Of a stretch of DNA of 64,000 nucleotides, positions 18,184 through 28,033 are shown one piece after another. The stretch comes from Propionibacteriaceae bacterium AM104-82 (GTDB lineage Bacteria; Actinomycetota; Actinomycetes; Propionibacteriales; Propionibacteriaceae), in the NCBI GenBank assembly GCA_027658995.1, contig JAQDQK010000019.1, forward strand, positions 1 through 64,000, written 5' to 3'. A program made the translations under genes and the position numbers. A model generated the notes under the pieces. The model ran no database searches. It saw only the letters and a list, made by a program, of their open reading frames with translations, and was not told the origin of the DNA. The first letter of the stretch is position 1, and the number at the start of each line of letters is the position of its first letter.

Positions 18184-21100
18184 TGCACGACTTCGACCTG
18201 ACCGGCCCCCTCCCCACCGGCACCACGCTGCTCGAGGCGAGCGCGGGCACCGGCAAGACCTACGCGATCGCCGCGCTCGCGACCCGCTACCTCGCCGAGC
18301 GTCCCGACCTCGACGTCACGCAACTGCTGATGATCACCTTCGGCAACCACGCGGCGGGCGAACTGCGCAGCCGGGTCTTCGCTCGGCTCCAGGCGACGCT
18401 CCGGCGCCTCGACGCGCATCTCGCGGGCGAGCCGATGGACGACCCGGACCCGGTCGACGAACTCCTGGCGGCCACCGACGCCGAGGTGCACCGCGACCGG
18501 ATCGCCACCGCCATCGCCCGCTACAACGAGGCGACGATCCTCACCACACACGCCTTCTGTGACGCGATGCTGCGCGAACTGGGCGTCCTTGCCGATTGGG
18601 ACCCGGCCGAGACCATCGGCCCCGACGACCGGGACCTCGCCCGACAGTGCGCCAGCGACACCTATCTGAGGTTCCACCGCGACCAGGGCGATCCCCCGTT
18701 CGACCCGCGCGCCGCGCTCCGGATCGGCGAGTCGGCCTGCGAGACGGCGCTGCCGCTGCTCCCCGCCGACGGGCCACGCCACGACTACGCCGTCGCCGTG
18801 CGCGAGTTGTACGCCGCGCGCAAGGCCACCGAGGGGATCTGCACCTTCGACGACGTGATCGCCCGACTCCGCACGGCGCTGGCCGACCCCCGCACCGGAA
18901 ACCTGGCCCGCGAGCACCTGGCGGGCCGCTTCCCCGTCGTGCTTGTGGACGAGTTCCAGGACACCGATCCCGAGCAGTGGGACATCATCGAGCGGGCCTT
19001 CGTCACCCCCGACCGGCCGACCATCCTGATCGGCGACCCGAAGCAGTCGATCTACGGCTTCCGCGGCGCCGACCTGGGCAGCTACCTGCGGGCGCGTCAG
19101 GGCGCCGAGGTGTTCACCATGGCGACCAATCACCGCTCCGACGCACCGCTGGTGCGCGGCGTCGTCGACCTGTTCGGCGACATGGAACTGGGCTCGGCCG
19201 AGGTCACGGTCACCCCCGTCACCGCCCGTCACGGCGCCCGCCTGCAGGTCCCCGTCGAGGCACGCGTCTGGCTGCGCCGCGAGAGCGCCGACTCCCTGCT
19301 CGCCGCGGGAGTCGACGGCCTCACCGCGATCGAGCGCGACCTGGTCCGCCAGGTCCGTAACCTGCTGACCCACGCCACCCTGACGACGGCCTCGGGCGCC
19401 CGCGCGCTGGGCCCTGGCGACATCGCGGTGCTGACCCGCACCACCGCCCGCGCCCGCCGCGTCCGCGAGGCACTCACCGAGGCGGGGCTGTCCGCGGTGC
19501 TCACCGGCAGCCAGTCCGTGTGGAGACAGGATTCGGCCGACGACTGGCAGTCCCTGCTGCGCGCGATGGCCGACCCCACACAGTCACACATCAGGCTGGC
19601 CGCCATGACGCCTCTGGTCGGCTCCGAACTGGGCGACCTGCTGAGCGAGGGCAGCCAGGAACCGGCGCGCGTCAGCACCCTGGTGCGCGAACTGAGCCTC
19701 GCCTTCGACGCGGGCGGGATCGGGGCGGTCGTGACCGTGCTGCGCTCCCGTGCCGACCTGGACGCCCGGGTGCTCGCCGAGGCCGACGGCGCCCGCCGCC
19801 TGACGGACCTGCTGCACATCGCCGAGTTGCTCGACGCCAGCGGCCAGCGCTCGCTGCCCGGCCTGCTCGCCGTGATCGCGGAGCGCCGCTCCGGGGACGA
19901 CGAGGCCGACTCCATCCGGATCGAGTCCGACGAGCCCGCGATCCGCGTGATGACCATGCACGCCGCGAAGGGCCTGGAGTTCCCGGTGGTGCTGCTCCCG
20001 GAGACTGGCGGCAGCCAGGTCCGGGTGGCCTATCCGTTCTCCGTCATCGAGGGCAACCGTCGGCACCTGTACGTCGGCGAGAAGCCGAACCACCTGGACG
20101 ACATCCACAAGGACGTGAACCGGCAGAACCTCGAGGAGGAGTTGCGACTCCTCTACGTCGGCATGACGCGCGCCGCCCATCTGACGATCGCCTGGCACGT
20201 CAGCGACAGCACCCGGGCCAGCAGCAACGGCCCGCTGAGCACCCTGCTCAAGCGCCACGGGTGGCGCCAGAGCGGCACCACGACACCCATCCACCTGGCC
20301 AGCGTCTTCGACAGCCTGCTCGACCCCACCCCGCTGCCCCCTGCGGACCCGCAGTCGGCGGAGGGCCGGGAACCGCTGGTGCTCGCGACGCTGCACCGCT
20401 CCGTCGACCACACCTGGCGACGCACGTCCTACTCGGGCCTGACGCAGGGCCTGCACGAACAGGTGGTGCGGGTCGTCACCGACGAGGCCGACGAACTCGA
20501 CCTCGCCCCGGTGCAGGACACAGCACCCGAACTGCTGGCCGCCTCGCCGATGGCCGACCTGCCCGCGGGCGCAGGCTTCGGCACGCTCGTGCACGAGGCA
20601 CTGGAGCGCCTCGACTGGGCCCCGGAGCGGCTGACCGCAAGCGCGCATGAACTGCTCGCAGAGATCGGCCCCGCCAACGGCCTCGACGCGACCCTGTCCG
20701 GCCTGCTCGCCGACGCGCTCGACCTGCTGTGCCGCACACCGCTGCTGCCGCTGACCTCGACGACGCTCTCCGGCCTGCCCACCTCGTCCCGACTGCCCGA
20801 ACTCGACTTCGACCTGCCGCTCGCCGACGCGGGCCGCCCAGCGACGCTCGCCGACCTTGCCGCGCTGATGGCCGAGCACCTGAGCGAGGACGACCCGCTG
20901 GTGGACTACCCCCGCCGGCTCGCCTCGTCCGAGGCGGCGCCCGCCGTCCTGAACGGCTTCCTGACCGGCTCGATCGACGCGGTGCTGAAACTGCCGGACG
21001 GCCGGTTCGCGGTGGTCGATTACAAGACCAACCGGCTCAGCCCGACGGCCGCCGACCCGCTGACGCTCGGCCACTACACCGCCCCCGCGATGGCAGAGGC

Positions 21101-21350
21101 CATGATGCAGGCGCACTATCCGCTGCAGGCGAGCCTCTACTGCGTCGCGCTGCACCGCTACCTGGCGCTGCGACTGCCCGGTTACGACCCCGCCGAACAC
21201 CTCGGCGGCGTCGGCTACCTGTTCGTGCGGGGCATGGCAGGCCCCGACACGCCCATCGTGGACGGCACCGCCTGCGGCGTCTTCGGCTGGTTCCCGCCAG
21301 CCGCGTTCGTGGTCGCCGCCTCCGACCTGCTGGGAGGTCACCGTGCCTGA
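18183..21350 (+). CDS. recB: Exodeoxyribonuclease V subunit RecB
   Basis: This 1055-residue protein combines an N-terminal UvrD-like 3'-5' helicase and a C-terminal RecB nuclease. Walker A is ASAGTGKT (residues 19-26), Walker B is VVLVDEFQDTDPEQW near residue 255, and motif V/VI stretches include VMTMHAAKGLEFPVVLLPE and LLYVGMTRAAHLT. The nuclease motif is FAVVDYKTNRLS near residue 943, with the upstream GFGTLVHEALE. It starts within the recC stop codon and overlaps recD by 8 bases, so the three subunits should be made in fixed ratio. Confidence 0.95.
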   Translation: MHDFDLTGPLPTGTTLLEASAGTGKTYAIAALATRYLAERPDLDVTQLLMITFGNHAAGELRSRVFARLQATLRRLDAHLAGEPMDDPDPVDELLAATDAEVHRDRIATAIARYNEATILTTHAFCDAMLRELGVLADWDPAETIGPDDRDLARQCASDTYLRFHRDQGDPPFDPRAALRIGESACETALPLLPADGPRHDYAVAVRELYAARKATEGICTFDDVIARLRTALADPRTGNLAREHLAGRFPVVLVDEFQDTDPEQWDIIERAFVTPDRPTILIGDPKQSIYGFRGADLGSYLRARQGAEVFTMATNHRSDAPLVRGVVDLFGDMELGSAEVTVTPVTARHGARLQVPVEARVWLRRESADSLLAAGVDGLTAIERDLVRQVRNLLTHATLTTASGARALGPGDIAVLTRTTARARRVREALTEAGLSAVLTGSQSVWRQDSADDWQSLLRAMADPTQSHIRLAAMTPLVGSELGDLLSEGSQEPARVSTLVRELSLAFDAGGIGAVVTVLRSRADLDARVLAEADGARRLTDLLHIAELLDASGQRSLPGLLAVIAERRSGDDEADSIRIESDEPAIRVMTMHAAKGLEFPVVLLPETGGSQVRVAYPFSVIEGNRRHLYVGEKPNHLDDIHKDVNRQNLEEELRLLYVGMTRAAHLTIAWHVSDSTRASSNGPLSTLLKRHGWRQSGTTTPIHLASVFDSLLDPTPLPPADPQSAEGREPLVLATLHRSVDHTWRRTSYSGLTQGLHEQVVRVVTDEADELDLAPVQDTAPELLAASPMADLPAGAGFGTLVHEALERLDWAPERLTASAHELLAEIGPANGLDATLSGLLADALDLLCRTPLLPLTSTTLSGLPTSSRLPELDFDLPLADAGRPATLADLAALMAEHLSEDDPLVDYPRRLASSEAAPAVLNGFLTGSIDAVLKLPDGRFAVVDYKTNRLSPTAADPLTLGHYTAPAMAEAMMQAHYPLQASLYCVALHRYLALRLPGYDPAEHLGGVGYLFVRGMAGPDTPIVDGTACGVFGWFPPAAFVVAASDLLGGHRA

Positions 21351-23049
21351 ACTGCCCATCGCCGCGAACGGAACGCTGCTCGCCTTCGCAGAGGCGGGCA
21401 TGCTGCGCCTGATCGACTTCCACCTGGCCCGCAGGCTCGCCCAACTCACGGGCGAGGCAGACCCCGACGTGATGCTGGCCTGCGCGCTCGCCGTCAGGGA
21501 ACTGCGCCTGGGGTCCGTCTGCGTCGACCTGTCCTCCGCGGCCGAGCGCCTCCAACCGGAGGCCGACCTGGACGACGGCGCCGCCGATGCCGTCCCCGTC
21601 GCTCTCCCCTGGCCCGCGACGGACGCCTGGCTGGCCCGGGTCGCGGCCTCTCCTGCGGTGGCGACCGATGCCTCCGCCGAGGCCCCGTTCCGGCTCGACG
21701 GGACGCTGCTGTACCTCGACCGCTATTGGCGGCAGGAGCGCTCGCTCGCCGACCTGCTGCGCGCCCGCAGCGCGGTCACCGTCGATCCGGTCCCCGTCGA
21801 CTTCCCAGTGGACGACGTGCTCGACGAGCAGCAGCGCGACGCCGTCACGGCGGCGCTCGGCCATCTCACCACCGTCATCACCGGCGGCCCCGGAACGGGC
21901 AAGACCACCATCGTGGCGAGGATCCTCGAGGCGCTCGGACCCGTCACCCCGCGGGTCGCGCTGTGCGCGCCAACGGGCAAGGCGGCGGCGCGCCTGCTGC
22001 AGGAGGTCGGCGGTGCCACCGGCCACACCTGGGGCGGCACGCTGCACAAACTCCTGGGGCTGCGTCCCCGCTCCTCACACAGCGAGTACGGCCCGGAGAA
22101 CCCGCTGCCCTACGACGTCGTCGTCGTCGACGAGACGTCGATGGTCTCGCTGGAGTTGATGGCGACCCTGCTTGCCGCGCTATCGGACCGCACCCGGCTG
22201 ATCCTGCTCGGCGACCCTCACCAGTTGCGCTCCGTCGAGGCGGGCGCGGTGCTCGCCGACATCGAGAGCGCGGACGACCTCGTGACGGCGCCCGGGGGGA
22301 GCCTTGCGCGACTGTTGCACAACTACCGCTCCAACAGCGAGATCAACGAACTGGCCGACGCGATCCTGCGCGGCGACGCGGCGGCCGCACGCGCGGCGGT
22401 CGAGGGGGCCGACAGCATCGAGATGATCGCCTTTGCGGGCGACGTCGATCCGGCCTCGTTGCACACCGTCCGCGGCGACGCGCTCGCCACCGCGACAGCC
22501 GTCCGCGGCCACGCGGTGGAGGCGGACGGCCTCGCCGCGAACGAGGCGCTCGACAGGCACCGGGTGCTGTGCGGCCACCGCGAGGGGCCGTTCGGCGTCA
22601 CGCACTGGGCCAGGTCCCTGCGCACCTGGCTCGCCAGCGAACTCGATGGTTACGGCTACGACGGCCGCCACTACGCGGGCCAACCGCTGCTGATCCAGCG
22701 CAACAGCGACCTGTTCAGCAACGGCGACACCGCCGTGGTGGTGAGACGCGCCGACGACGAGTTGGTCGCGGTCGTGGACAGGCCGGAGGGGGCGCTCTGG
22801 GTGGCTCCCGCGCTGCTCGACGACGCCACCGACCTGCACGCCATGACGATCCACAAGTCGCAGGGCAGCCAGTTCGACACCGTCTCGATCGTGCTCCCCC
22901 CACCCGGGTCGCCGCTGCTGACCCGGGAGTTGCTGTACACGGCGGTCACCCGCGCGCGCCAGCAGGTCAGGCTCTACGGCTCGTGGGAGGCGTTCGCAGA
23001 GGCGGTCGGCACCCCGGCCCGGCGCGCGAGCGGCCTGGCCGGGGCCTGA
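21343..23049 (+). CDS. recD: Exodeoxyribonuclease V subunit RecD
   Basis: This 568-residue SF1B 5'-3' helicase starts at GTG 21343 with GGGAGG seven bases upstream, overlapping the recB stop. Walker A is GGPGTGKTTI (near residue 184), Walker B is VVVDETSMVSLELM, and motif III is LILLGDPHQLRSVEAGAVLAD. The C-terminal UvrD_C_2 region AMTIHKSQGSQFDTV ... LLYTAVTRARQQVRLYG is complete. The length and the residue 1-110 helical domain fit RecD of the heterotrimer rather than the longer RecD2. It ends 4 bases before the convergent aminotransferase gene. Confidence 0.95.
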   Translation: MPELPIAANGTLLAFAEAGMLRLIDFHLARRLAQLTGEADPDVMLACALAVRELRLGSVCVDLSSAAERLQPEADLDDGAADAVPVALPWPATDAWLARVAASPAVATDASAEAPFRLDGTLLYLDRYWRQERSLADLLRARSAVTVDPVPVDFPVDDVLDEQQRDAVTAALGHLTTVITGGPGTGKTTIVARILEALGPVTPRVALCAPTGKAAARLLQEVGGATGHTWGGTLHKLLGLRPRSSHSEYGPENPLPYDVVVVDETSMVSLELMATLLAALSDRTRLILLGDPHQLRSVEAGAVLADIESADDLVTAPGGSLARLLHNYRSNSEINELADAILRGDAAAARAAVEGADSIEMIAFAGDVDPASLHTVRGDALATATAVRGHAVEADGLAANEALDRHRVLCGHREGPFGVTHWARSLRTWLASELDGYGYDGRHYAGQPLLIQRNSDLFSNGDTAVVVRRADDELVAVVDRPEGALWVAPALLDDATDLHAMTIHKSQGSQFDTVSIVLPPPGSPLLTRELLYTAVTRARQQVRLYGSWEAFAEAVGTPARRASGLAGA

Positions 23050-23053
23050 CGCC

Positions 23054-24253
23054 TCAGGCGCCGCGGACCGCCGCGATCGCGTCGGCGACGTAGTCGAGGT
23101 TGCCGGTGTTCAGCGCGGCCACGCACATCCGCCCGGAGTCGAGCCCGTAGACGCCGTGCTCGGCGCGCAGCGCGACCATCTGGTCCTTGGTGAGGCCCGA
23201 GTAGCTGAACATGCCGAGTTGCTCGGCGATGAAGCCCATGTCGTCGATGCCCCGCGCTGCGAGCGCGTCGACCAATCCCTGGCGCAGCGTCTTGATGCGC
23301 TCGCGCATCGAGCCGAGTTCGTCCTCCCAGCTCTGCCGAAGCTCCGGGTCGGTGAGCACGGTGGTGACGAGCGCGGCGCCCTCGGTCGGCGGGTTGGAGT
23401 AGTTGGTGCGCACCACGATCTTGAGCTGCGACAGGACCTTCTTGGCCTCCTCGGCGCTGCCGAGCACCACCGAGAGGGAACCGATCCGCTCGCCGTACAG
23501 GCTGAAGGACTTCGAGTAGGAGGTCGACAGCAGGAAGTTCAGGCCCGAGTCGACGAACTTCGTCACGACAGCGCCGTCCTCAGCGATTCCGAAGCCGAAG
23601 CCCTGGTAGGCCATGTCGAGGAAGGGCACCAGCGAGCGCTCGCGGACCACGTCGATGACGGCGTCCCACTGCTCGCCGGTCAGGTCGTAGCCGGTGGGGT
23701 TGTGGCAGCAGGCGTGCAGCACCACGACGGTGCCCTCGGCGGCGGCGCGCAGGTCCTCGAGCATGCCGTCGACGTCGATGCCCTTGGCCTCGGCGTCGTA
23801 GTAGCGGTAGGCGTCGACCATGAAACCAGCGCGGGTGAACAGCGCCCGGTGGTTCTCCCAGCTCGGGTCGGAGATCAGCACGGTGGCCTCGGGGCTGAGC
23901 TGGTGGAGCAGGTCGGCGCCGACCTTCAGGGCCCCGGTGCCGCCGAGGGTCTGCACGGTCGCGACCCTTCCATCGGCCAGGGCGGCGGAGTCGGCCCCGA
24001 AGATCAGGGCGCGGACGGCGTCGCGGTAGGCGGGCATGCCGTCGATGCCGAGGTAGGCCTTCGGCTTGTGCTGCTGCGTGACGCGCTCCTCCGCGGCGCG
24101 CACCGCCGCCATGAGGGGCAGCTTGCCGTCCTCACCGAGGTAGACGCCGACCCCCAGGTTGACCTTCTCGGGTCGGGTGTCTGAGTTGAAGGCCTCGGTC
24201 AGTCCGAGGATCGGGTCGGCGGGGGCAAGTTCGGCGCGGTCGAACAGCGACAT
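23054..24253 (-). CDS. Aspartate/aromatic amino acid aminotransferase (class I, AspC/TyrB type)
   Basis: This 399-residue PLP enzyme starts MSLFDRAELAPADPILGL, the typical N-terminus of the E. coli AspC/TyrB group. The PLP lysine is in STSYSKSFSLYGERIG, and the substrate-carboxylate arginine lies in the C-terminal domain near SGRMCVAALNTGNLDYV. HACCHNPTGYDLTGEQW is the classical NPTG segment. It transaminates aspartate or aromatic amino acids with 2-oxoglutarate; the sequence does not separate the two. It has an AGAGGAA ribosome binding site and is divergent from the ybdK-type gene. The 248-base gap contains a long inverted repeat. Confidence 0.93.
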   Translation of the reverse strand: MSLFDRAELAPADPILGLTEAFNSDTRPEKVNLGVGVYLGEDGKLPLMAAVRAAEERVTQQHKPKAYLGIDGMPAYRDAVRALIFGADSAALADGRVATVQTLGGTGALKVGADLLHQLSPEATVLISDPSWENHRALFTRAGFMVDAYRYYDAEAKGIDVDGMLEDLRAAAEGTVVVLHACCHNPTGYDLTGEQWDAVIDVVRERSLVPFLDMAYQGFGFGIAEDGAVVTKFVDSGLNFLLSTSYSKSFSLYGERIGSLSVVLGSAEEAKKVLSQLKIVVRTNYSNPPTEGAALVTTVLTDPELRQSWEDELGSMRERIKTLRQGLVDALAARGIDDMGFIAEQLGMFSYSGLTKDQMVALRAEHGVYGLDSGRMCVAALNTGNLDYVADAIAAVRGA

Positions 24254-24331
24254 GGGTTGGCTTCCTCTCGTTCCGGGCCAGCTTAGTGCCGCGTCGTCGT
24301 CGGGTCCGCCTCGTCCCAGCCGCCGGAGGCA

Positions 24332-24429
24332 GGTCTCGCGTTGAGCAGCATTCCACTTTCGTCACCCACAACGGCGCCAACTCTCGGCGCGTCGCCCATC
24401 GAGTTCGCGATACTGCTCAACGCGAGACC
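24332..24429. repeat. Foldback element with 17-bp perfect inverted repeat
   Basis: GGTCTCGCGTTGAGCAG at 24332-24348 is perfectly inverted at 24413-24429, with a 64-base interior. It lies in the gap between the divergent aminotransferase and ybdK-type genes, where a terminator is not expected. The interior itself has a GGCGCC-centred hairpin. It could be a structured RNA, a repressor-bound cruciform or a miniature mobile element. No target duplication was seen at its ends. Confidence 0.75.
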
Positions 24430-24501
24430 AAACCGCGCTCGCGGACTGCGCCCGAGGTGGCGTCGCACGTTGTTATCGTTCGGTCAGATCGGAGGTGGGA
24501 C

Positions 24502-25629
24502 GTGAAGATCAAGTTCGGTGAGTCCAGGCAGTCGAGCGTCGGGATCGAGTGGGAACTGGCGGTCGTCGACGCCACGACGCTGGAGCAGGTGCCCGGCGCT
24601 GAGGTGCTGCTCAGCACCGTCGAGGACGCGGCCGAGGGGCCGATCAGACGCGAGTACCTCACCTCGATGATCGAACTGGTCTCCGGCGTCCATCAGAGCG
24701 TTCCGTCCGCCGTCGCCGAGATGCGCGGCCTGCTGGAGCATTCCCTGTCGATTCTTGAGCCGCACGGGCTGACGCTGCTCGGCGCGGGGGCTCATCCGTT
24801 CGGCGACCCGACGCAGCAGTTCCCGGGAGACAAGCCCCAGTACCGCAGGGTCAGCGAACGCAACGCGTGGTGGGGCAGGCGGATGGCCATCAACGGCCTG
24901 CACATCCACACCGGCATCGACGCCCGCGTCAAGGCGCTGCCGATCGTCTACGGCATCGCCCGGTTCACCCCGTACTTCATCGCGCTGTCGGCCAGTTCGC
25001 CGTACTGGATGGGCGAGGACACCAAGTTCGCGTCGCAGCGCACCATGATGTTCCAGCAACTGCCGACCAACGGCCTGCCGTACCACATGGAGGACTGGGC
25101 CGAGTTGGAGCGCTTCGCGTCCCAACTGGAGGGCGTCGGGCTGATCCAGAACCCGTCCGAGATCCGCTGGGACGTGCGTCCCTCGGGCTGGGGAACGGTC
25201 GAGAACCGGATCATGGACTCGGTGCCGACGCTGATGGAGGTCGGGGCGCTGTGCGCGTTCAGCCAGTGCCTCGTCGAGCGGATGTCGCGAGCGCTGGAGG
25301 TCGGCGAGCCGATCGACCGGCTGCCGTACTGGTTCATGCGGGAGAACAAGTGGCGCGCCGCCCGTTACGGGCTCGCCGCCGACGTCATCACGCCCCGCAA
25401 GGAGGAATACCTGATCCACGTCCACGACGGGATCATCCGGTGGGTCGAGGAACTGCGCGACATCGCGGACGAACTGGGCTGCGCCGAGGAACTCGAGGAC
25501 GTGCGGCGGCTGGTGCTGAAGGGCCCAAGCTATCTGAGGCAGCGCCGCATCGGGGACCCGGTTGGGGCGACCCGTAGGCTCGTGGATGAGCTGCGCGCCG
25601 GCACCCCGACGTTCAAGGACACGCCATGA
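24502..25629 (+). CDS. ybdK: YbdK-type carboxylate-amine ligase (glutamate-cysteine ligase 2 family)
   Basis: This 375-residue ATP-grasp-like ligase starts at GTG 24502 (MKIKFGESRQSSVG) with GGAGG eight bases upstream; the longer frame is rejected. Family motifs are VGIEWELAVVD, REYLTSMIELVSGVH and NGLHIHTGID. YbdK proteins have weak gamma-glutamylcysteine ligase activity in vitro, and their true substrate is often unknown. The next gene, a class I glutamine amidotransferase-like protein, overlaps by 4 bases (ATGA), so the two may act in sequence on a gamma-glutamyl or amide compound. That link is inference. Confidence 0.88.
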   Translation: MKIKFGESRQSSVGIEWELAVVDATTLEQVPGAEVLLSTVEDAAEGPIRREYLTSMIELVSGVHQSVPSAVAEMRGLLEHSLSILEPHGLTLLGAGAHPFGDPTQQFPGDKPQYRRVSERNAWWGRRMAINGLHIHTGIDARVKALPIVYGIARFTPYFIALSASSPYWMGEDTKFASQRTMMFQQLPTNGLPYHMEDWAELERFASQLEGVGLIQNPSEIRWDVRPSGWGTVENRIMDSVPTLMEVGALCAFSQCLVERMSRALEVGEPIDRLPYWFMRENKWRAARYGLAADVITPRKEEYLIHVHDGIIRWVEELRDIADELGCAEELEDVRRLVLKGPSYLRQRRIGDPVGATRRLVDELRAGTPTFKDTP

Positions 25630-26390
25630 AACCCTTCCTGCTGCTGAGCACCCGCCCCGAGGACGCCGCGTCCGAGGGTGAGCGGGAGGCCATCGTTCGT
25701 CTCGCGGGGCTCTCCGACGACGACATCGTGCAGTACCGCGTCGAGCGGGAGTCACTCCCCGCGATCGACCTGGACGACTACTCGGGCGTCTTCCTGGGCG
25801 GCGGGCCGTTCAACGCGAGCGACGACCCGAAGTCGCATCACCAGGACCGCATCGAGGCAGATATCTTCCGCGTCATCGACGACGCCGTGCACCGCGACTT
25901 CCCGTTCCTCGGCCTCTGCTACGGCGTCGGGGCCCTGACCAGCAGGCTGGGCGGCGTCGTGGACCGCACCTACGGCGAGGACGCGGGCGTCGCCACCGCG
26001 ACGCTGACAAGCGAGGGTCGCGACGACCGGCTCTTCGACGGCATCCCCAGCGAGGTGGTCGCCTTCGTCGGGCACAAGGAGGCCTCCAGCCAACTGCCCG
26101 ACGGGGCGGTGCTGCTCGCGACGGGGATCGAGTGCCCGGTGCAGGCGTTCCGGCTGGGGAGCAACGTGTACGCGACCCAGTTCCACCCCGAGTTGGACCG
26201 GCCGGGAATGGTGTCGCGGCTGCGGATCTACAGCCAGGCAGGCTACTTCCACCCCTCGGAGACCGAGACCCTCGTGGCGTTCGCAGAGGCCGCCCCGATC
26301 TCACCCGAGGTGCACCGGGTCCTGACGAACTTCGTCGAGATCGCGCGCCGGCGGGAGGAACAGGGCGACCACGCCCTCTCCCCCGCCTGA
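25626..26390 (+). CDS. Class I glutamine amidotransferase-like protein
   Basis: This 254-residue protein starts MKPFLLLSTRPEDAASEGER. The nucleophile elbow is FLGLCYGVGAL and the catalytic His-Glu pair is in TQFHPELDRPG. It resembles GMP-synthase-type glutamine amidotransferase domains that occur alone, and could hydrolyse glutamine or a gamma-glutamyl compound. It is translationally coupled to the YbdK-type ligase. A 15-bp bidirectional terminator follows before the convergent sigA gene. The physiological reaction is not known. Confidence 0.9.
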   Translation: MKPFLLLSTRPEDAASEGEREAIVRLAGLSDDDIVQYRVERESLPAIDLDDYSGVFLGGGPFNASDDPKSHHQDRIEADIFRVIDDAVHRDFPFLGLCYGVGALTSRLGGVVDRTYGEDAGVATATLTSEGRDDRLFDGIPSEVVAFVGHKEASSQLPDGAVLLATGIECPVQAFRLGSNVYATQFHPELDRPGMVSRLRIYSQAGYFHPSETETLVAFAEAAPISPEVHRVLTNFVEIARRREEQGDHALSPA

Positions 26391-26405
26391 GGCCCAGACA
26401 GACGA

Positions 26406-26438
26406 CACCGGCCGCCCCTGATTCAGGGGCGGCCGGTG
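26406..26438. terminator. Bidirectional hairpin terminator between converging genes
   Basis: A perfect 15-bp stem (26406-26420 with 26424-26438, CACCGGCCGCCCCTG) and a 3-base ATT loop lie between the stop codons of the amidotransferase gene and sigA. It can serve both transcripts. Confidence 0.8.
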
Positions 26439-26453
26439 CATCGTGTCGGGGTG

Positions 26454-27836
26454 TCAGTCCAGGTAGTCGCGCAACACCTGCGAGCGCGACGGGTGGCGCA
26501 GCTTCGACATGGTCTTGGACTCGATCTGGCGGATCCGCTCGCGCGTGACGCCGTAGACCTTTCCGATCTCGTCGAGGGTCTTCGGCTGGCCGTCGGTCAG
26601 GCCGAAGCGCATGCTCACCACGCCCGCCTCGCGCTCGCTGAGCGTGTCGAGGACGTCGTTGAGCTGCTCCTGCAGCAGCGTGAAGTTCACCGCGTCCGCG
26701 GGCACGACCGCCTCGGAGTCCTCGATCAGGTCACCGAACTCGGAGTCGCCGTCCTCACCGAGCGGGGTGTGCAGCGAGATCGGCTCACGGCCGTACTTCT
26801 GGACCTCGACGACCTTCTCGGGCGTCATGTCCAGCTCCACCGCCAGTTCCTCGGGCGTTGGTTCGCGACCGAGGTCCTGCAGCATCTGGCGCTGCACGCG
26901 GGCGAGCTTGTTGATGACCTCGACCATGTGGACGGGGATGCGGATCGTGCGGGCCTGGTCGGCCATGGCGCGGGTGATCGCCTGCTTGATCCACCACGTC
27001 GCATAGGTGGAGAACTTGTAGCCCTTGGTGTAGTCGAACTTCTCGACGGCGCGGATCAGGCCGAGGTTGCCCTCCTGGATCAGGTCCAGGAACAGCATGC
27101 CGCGACCGGTGTAGCGCTTGGCGAGCGAGACGACGAGGCGCAGGTTGGCCTCAAGGAGGTGGTTCTTCGCGCGGTGGCCGTCCTCGGCGATCCACTCGAA
27201 GTCCTCCATGTCGGCTGCCTTGACGGCGTCGCCCGCGATCCTCTCGTCGGCGAACAGGCCAGCCTCGATGCGCTTGGCGAGTTCGACCTCCTGCACGGCG
27301 TTGAGCAGCGCGACCTTTCCGATCTGCTTCAGGTAGTCCTTGACGGGGTCGGCGGTCGCTCCGGCCGAGACGACCTGCTGCTCCGGCTCATCCGCGTCGT
27401 CCGAGTCGGAGAGCGCGAAGCCCTGGTCCTCGGTGAGTTCCTTCTCGAGCGGGGCCTCCTTGGCCTCCTCGAACTGCGAGTCGTCGACCTCGTCGAGCGA
27501 GCGCTTCTTGCCGCCGACCGTCAGGACGACGTCGTTGCCGTCGCGCTCGAACTTGACCTCGACCTCACCGGTCGACGCCTGCGCGATGGTGGGTTCCTTG
27601 TCGGCTGCCTTCGCGGGCGCCTTACGGGTGCGGGTGGTCTTCACCGCCGGGGCGTCGGCCTTCGCGCTCGCCGCAGCGGGCTTTGCTGCACGGGTGCGCG
27701 GGGCGGCCTTGGTCGCTGCTGCCTCTCCTGCGGGCTTCCTGGTGCGCGTCGCCGGCTTCTTCTCGGCGGGCGCTTCCTGGGCGGAGCTCCGGCGGGTGCG
27801 TGGTGCCTTGCCGGTGTCTTCAGCGTTCTGGGTCAC
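26454..27836 (-). CDS. sigA: Primary RNA polymerase sigma factor (SigA/HrdB)
   Basis: This 460-residue protein begins with a lysine/alanine/proline-rich tail of about 90 residues, as in actinobacterial primary sigmas. It then has region 1.2 ([20 protein letters not shown]), region 2 ([56 protein letters not shown]), region 3 and region 4.2 ([20 protein letters not shown]). It ends [10 protein letters not shown]. It directs housekeeping transcription from TTGACA/TATAAT promoters. It is divergent from a second, shorter primary-like sigma gene with about 260 bases between starts. Confidence 0.97.
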   Translation of the reverse strand: MTQNAEDTGKAPRTRRSSAQEAPAEKKPATRTRKPAGEAAATKAAPRTRAAKPAAASAKADAPAVKTTRTRKAPAKAADKEPTIAQASTGEVEVKFERDGNDVVLTVGGKKRSLDEVDDSQFEEAKEAPLEKELTEDQGFALSDSDDADEPEQQVVSAGATADPVKDYLKQIGKVALLNAVQEVELAKRIEAGLFADERIAGDAVKAADMEDFEWIAEDGHRAKNHLLEANLRLVVSLAKRYTGRGMLFLDLIQEGNLGLIRAVEKFDYTKGYKFSTYATWWIKQAITRAMADQARTIRIPVHMVEVINKLARVQRQMLQDLGREPTPEELAVELDMTPEKVVEVQKYGREPISLHTPLGEDGDSEFGDLIEDSEAVVPADAVNFTLLQEQLNDVLDTLSEREAGVVSMRFGLTDGQPKTLDEIGKVYGVTRERIRQIESKTMSKLRHPSRSQVLRDYLD

Positions 27837-28033
27837 GGTTGTCCTCTCAAGCCAGACGACTGACTTTTGCGCGTGCGCCGCCCCGTCCTAGTCAAGGGTG
27901 ACGCGCCCCCCATTCTGGCACGCGATTCCCGGCTACTCAAACGCAGGGTCAGGGTCTCCCCTACCCAGGGTCGGGGTCGACCGGCCCGCGCGTCATACTT
28001 TGGGCCGATTTCGCCGCCAGCTTCAAAATTCGT

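Noticed and set aside
27837..27900. TTGACT as the -35 box of a sigA promoter
   Set aside because: No acceptable -10 hexamer occurs 16-18 bases downstream on the minus strand, so I do not list it.
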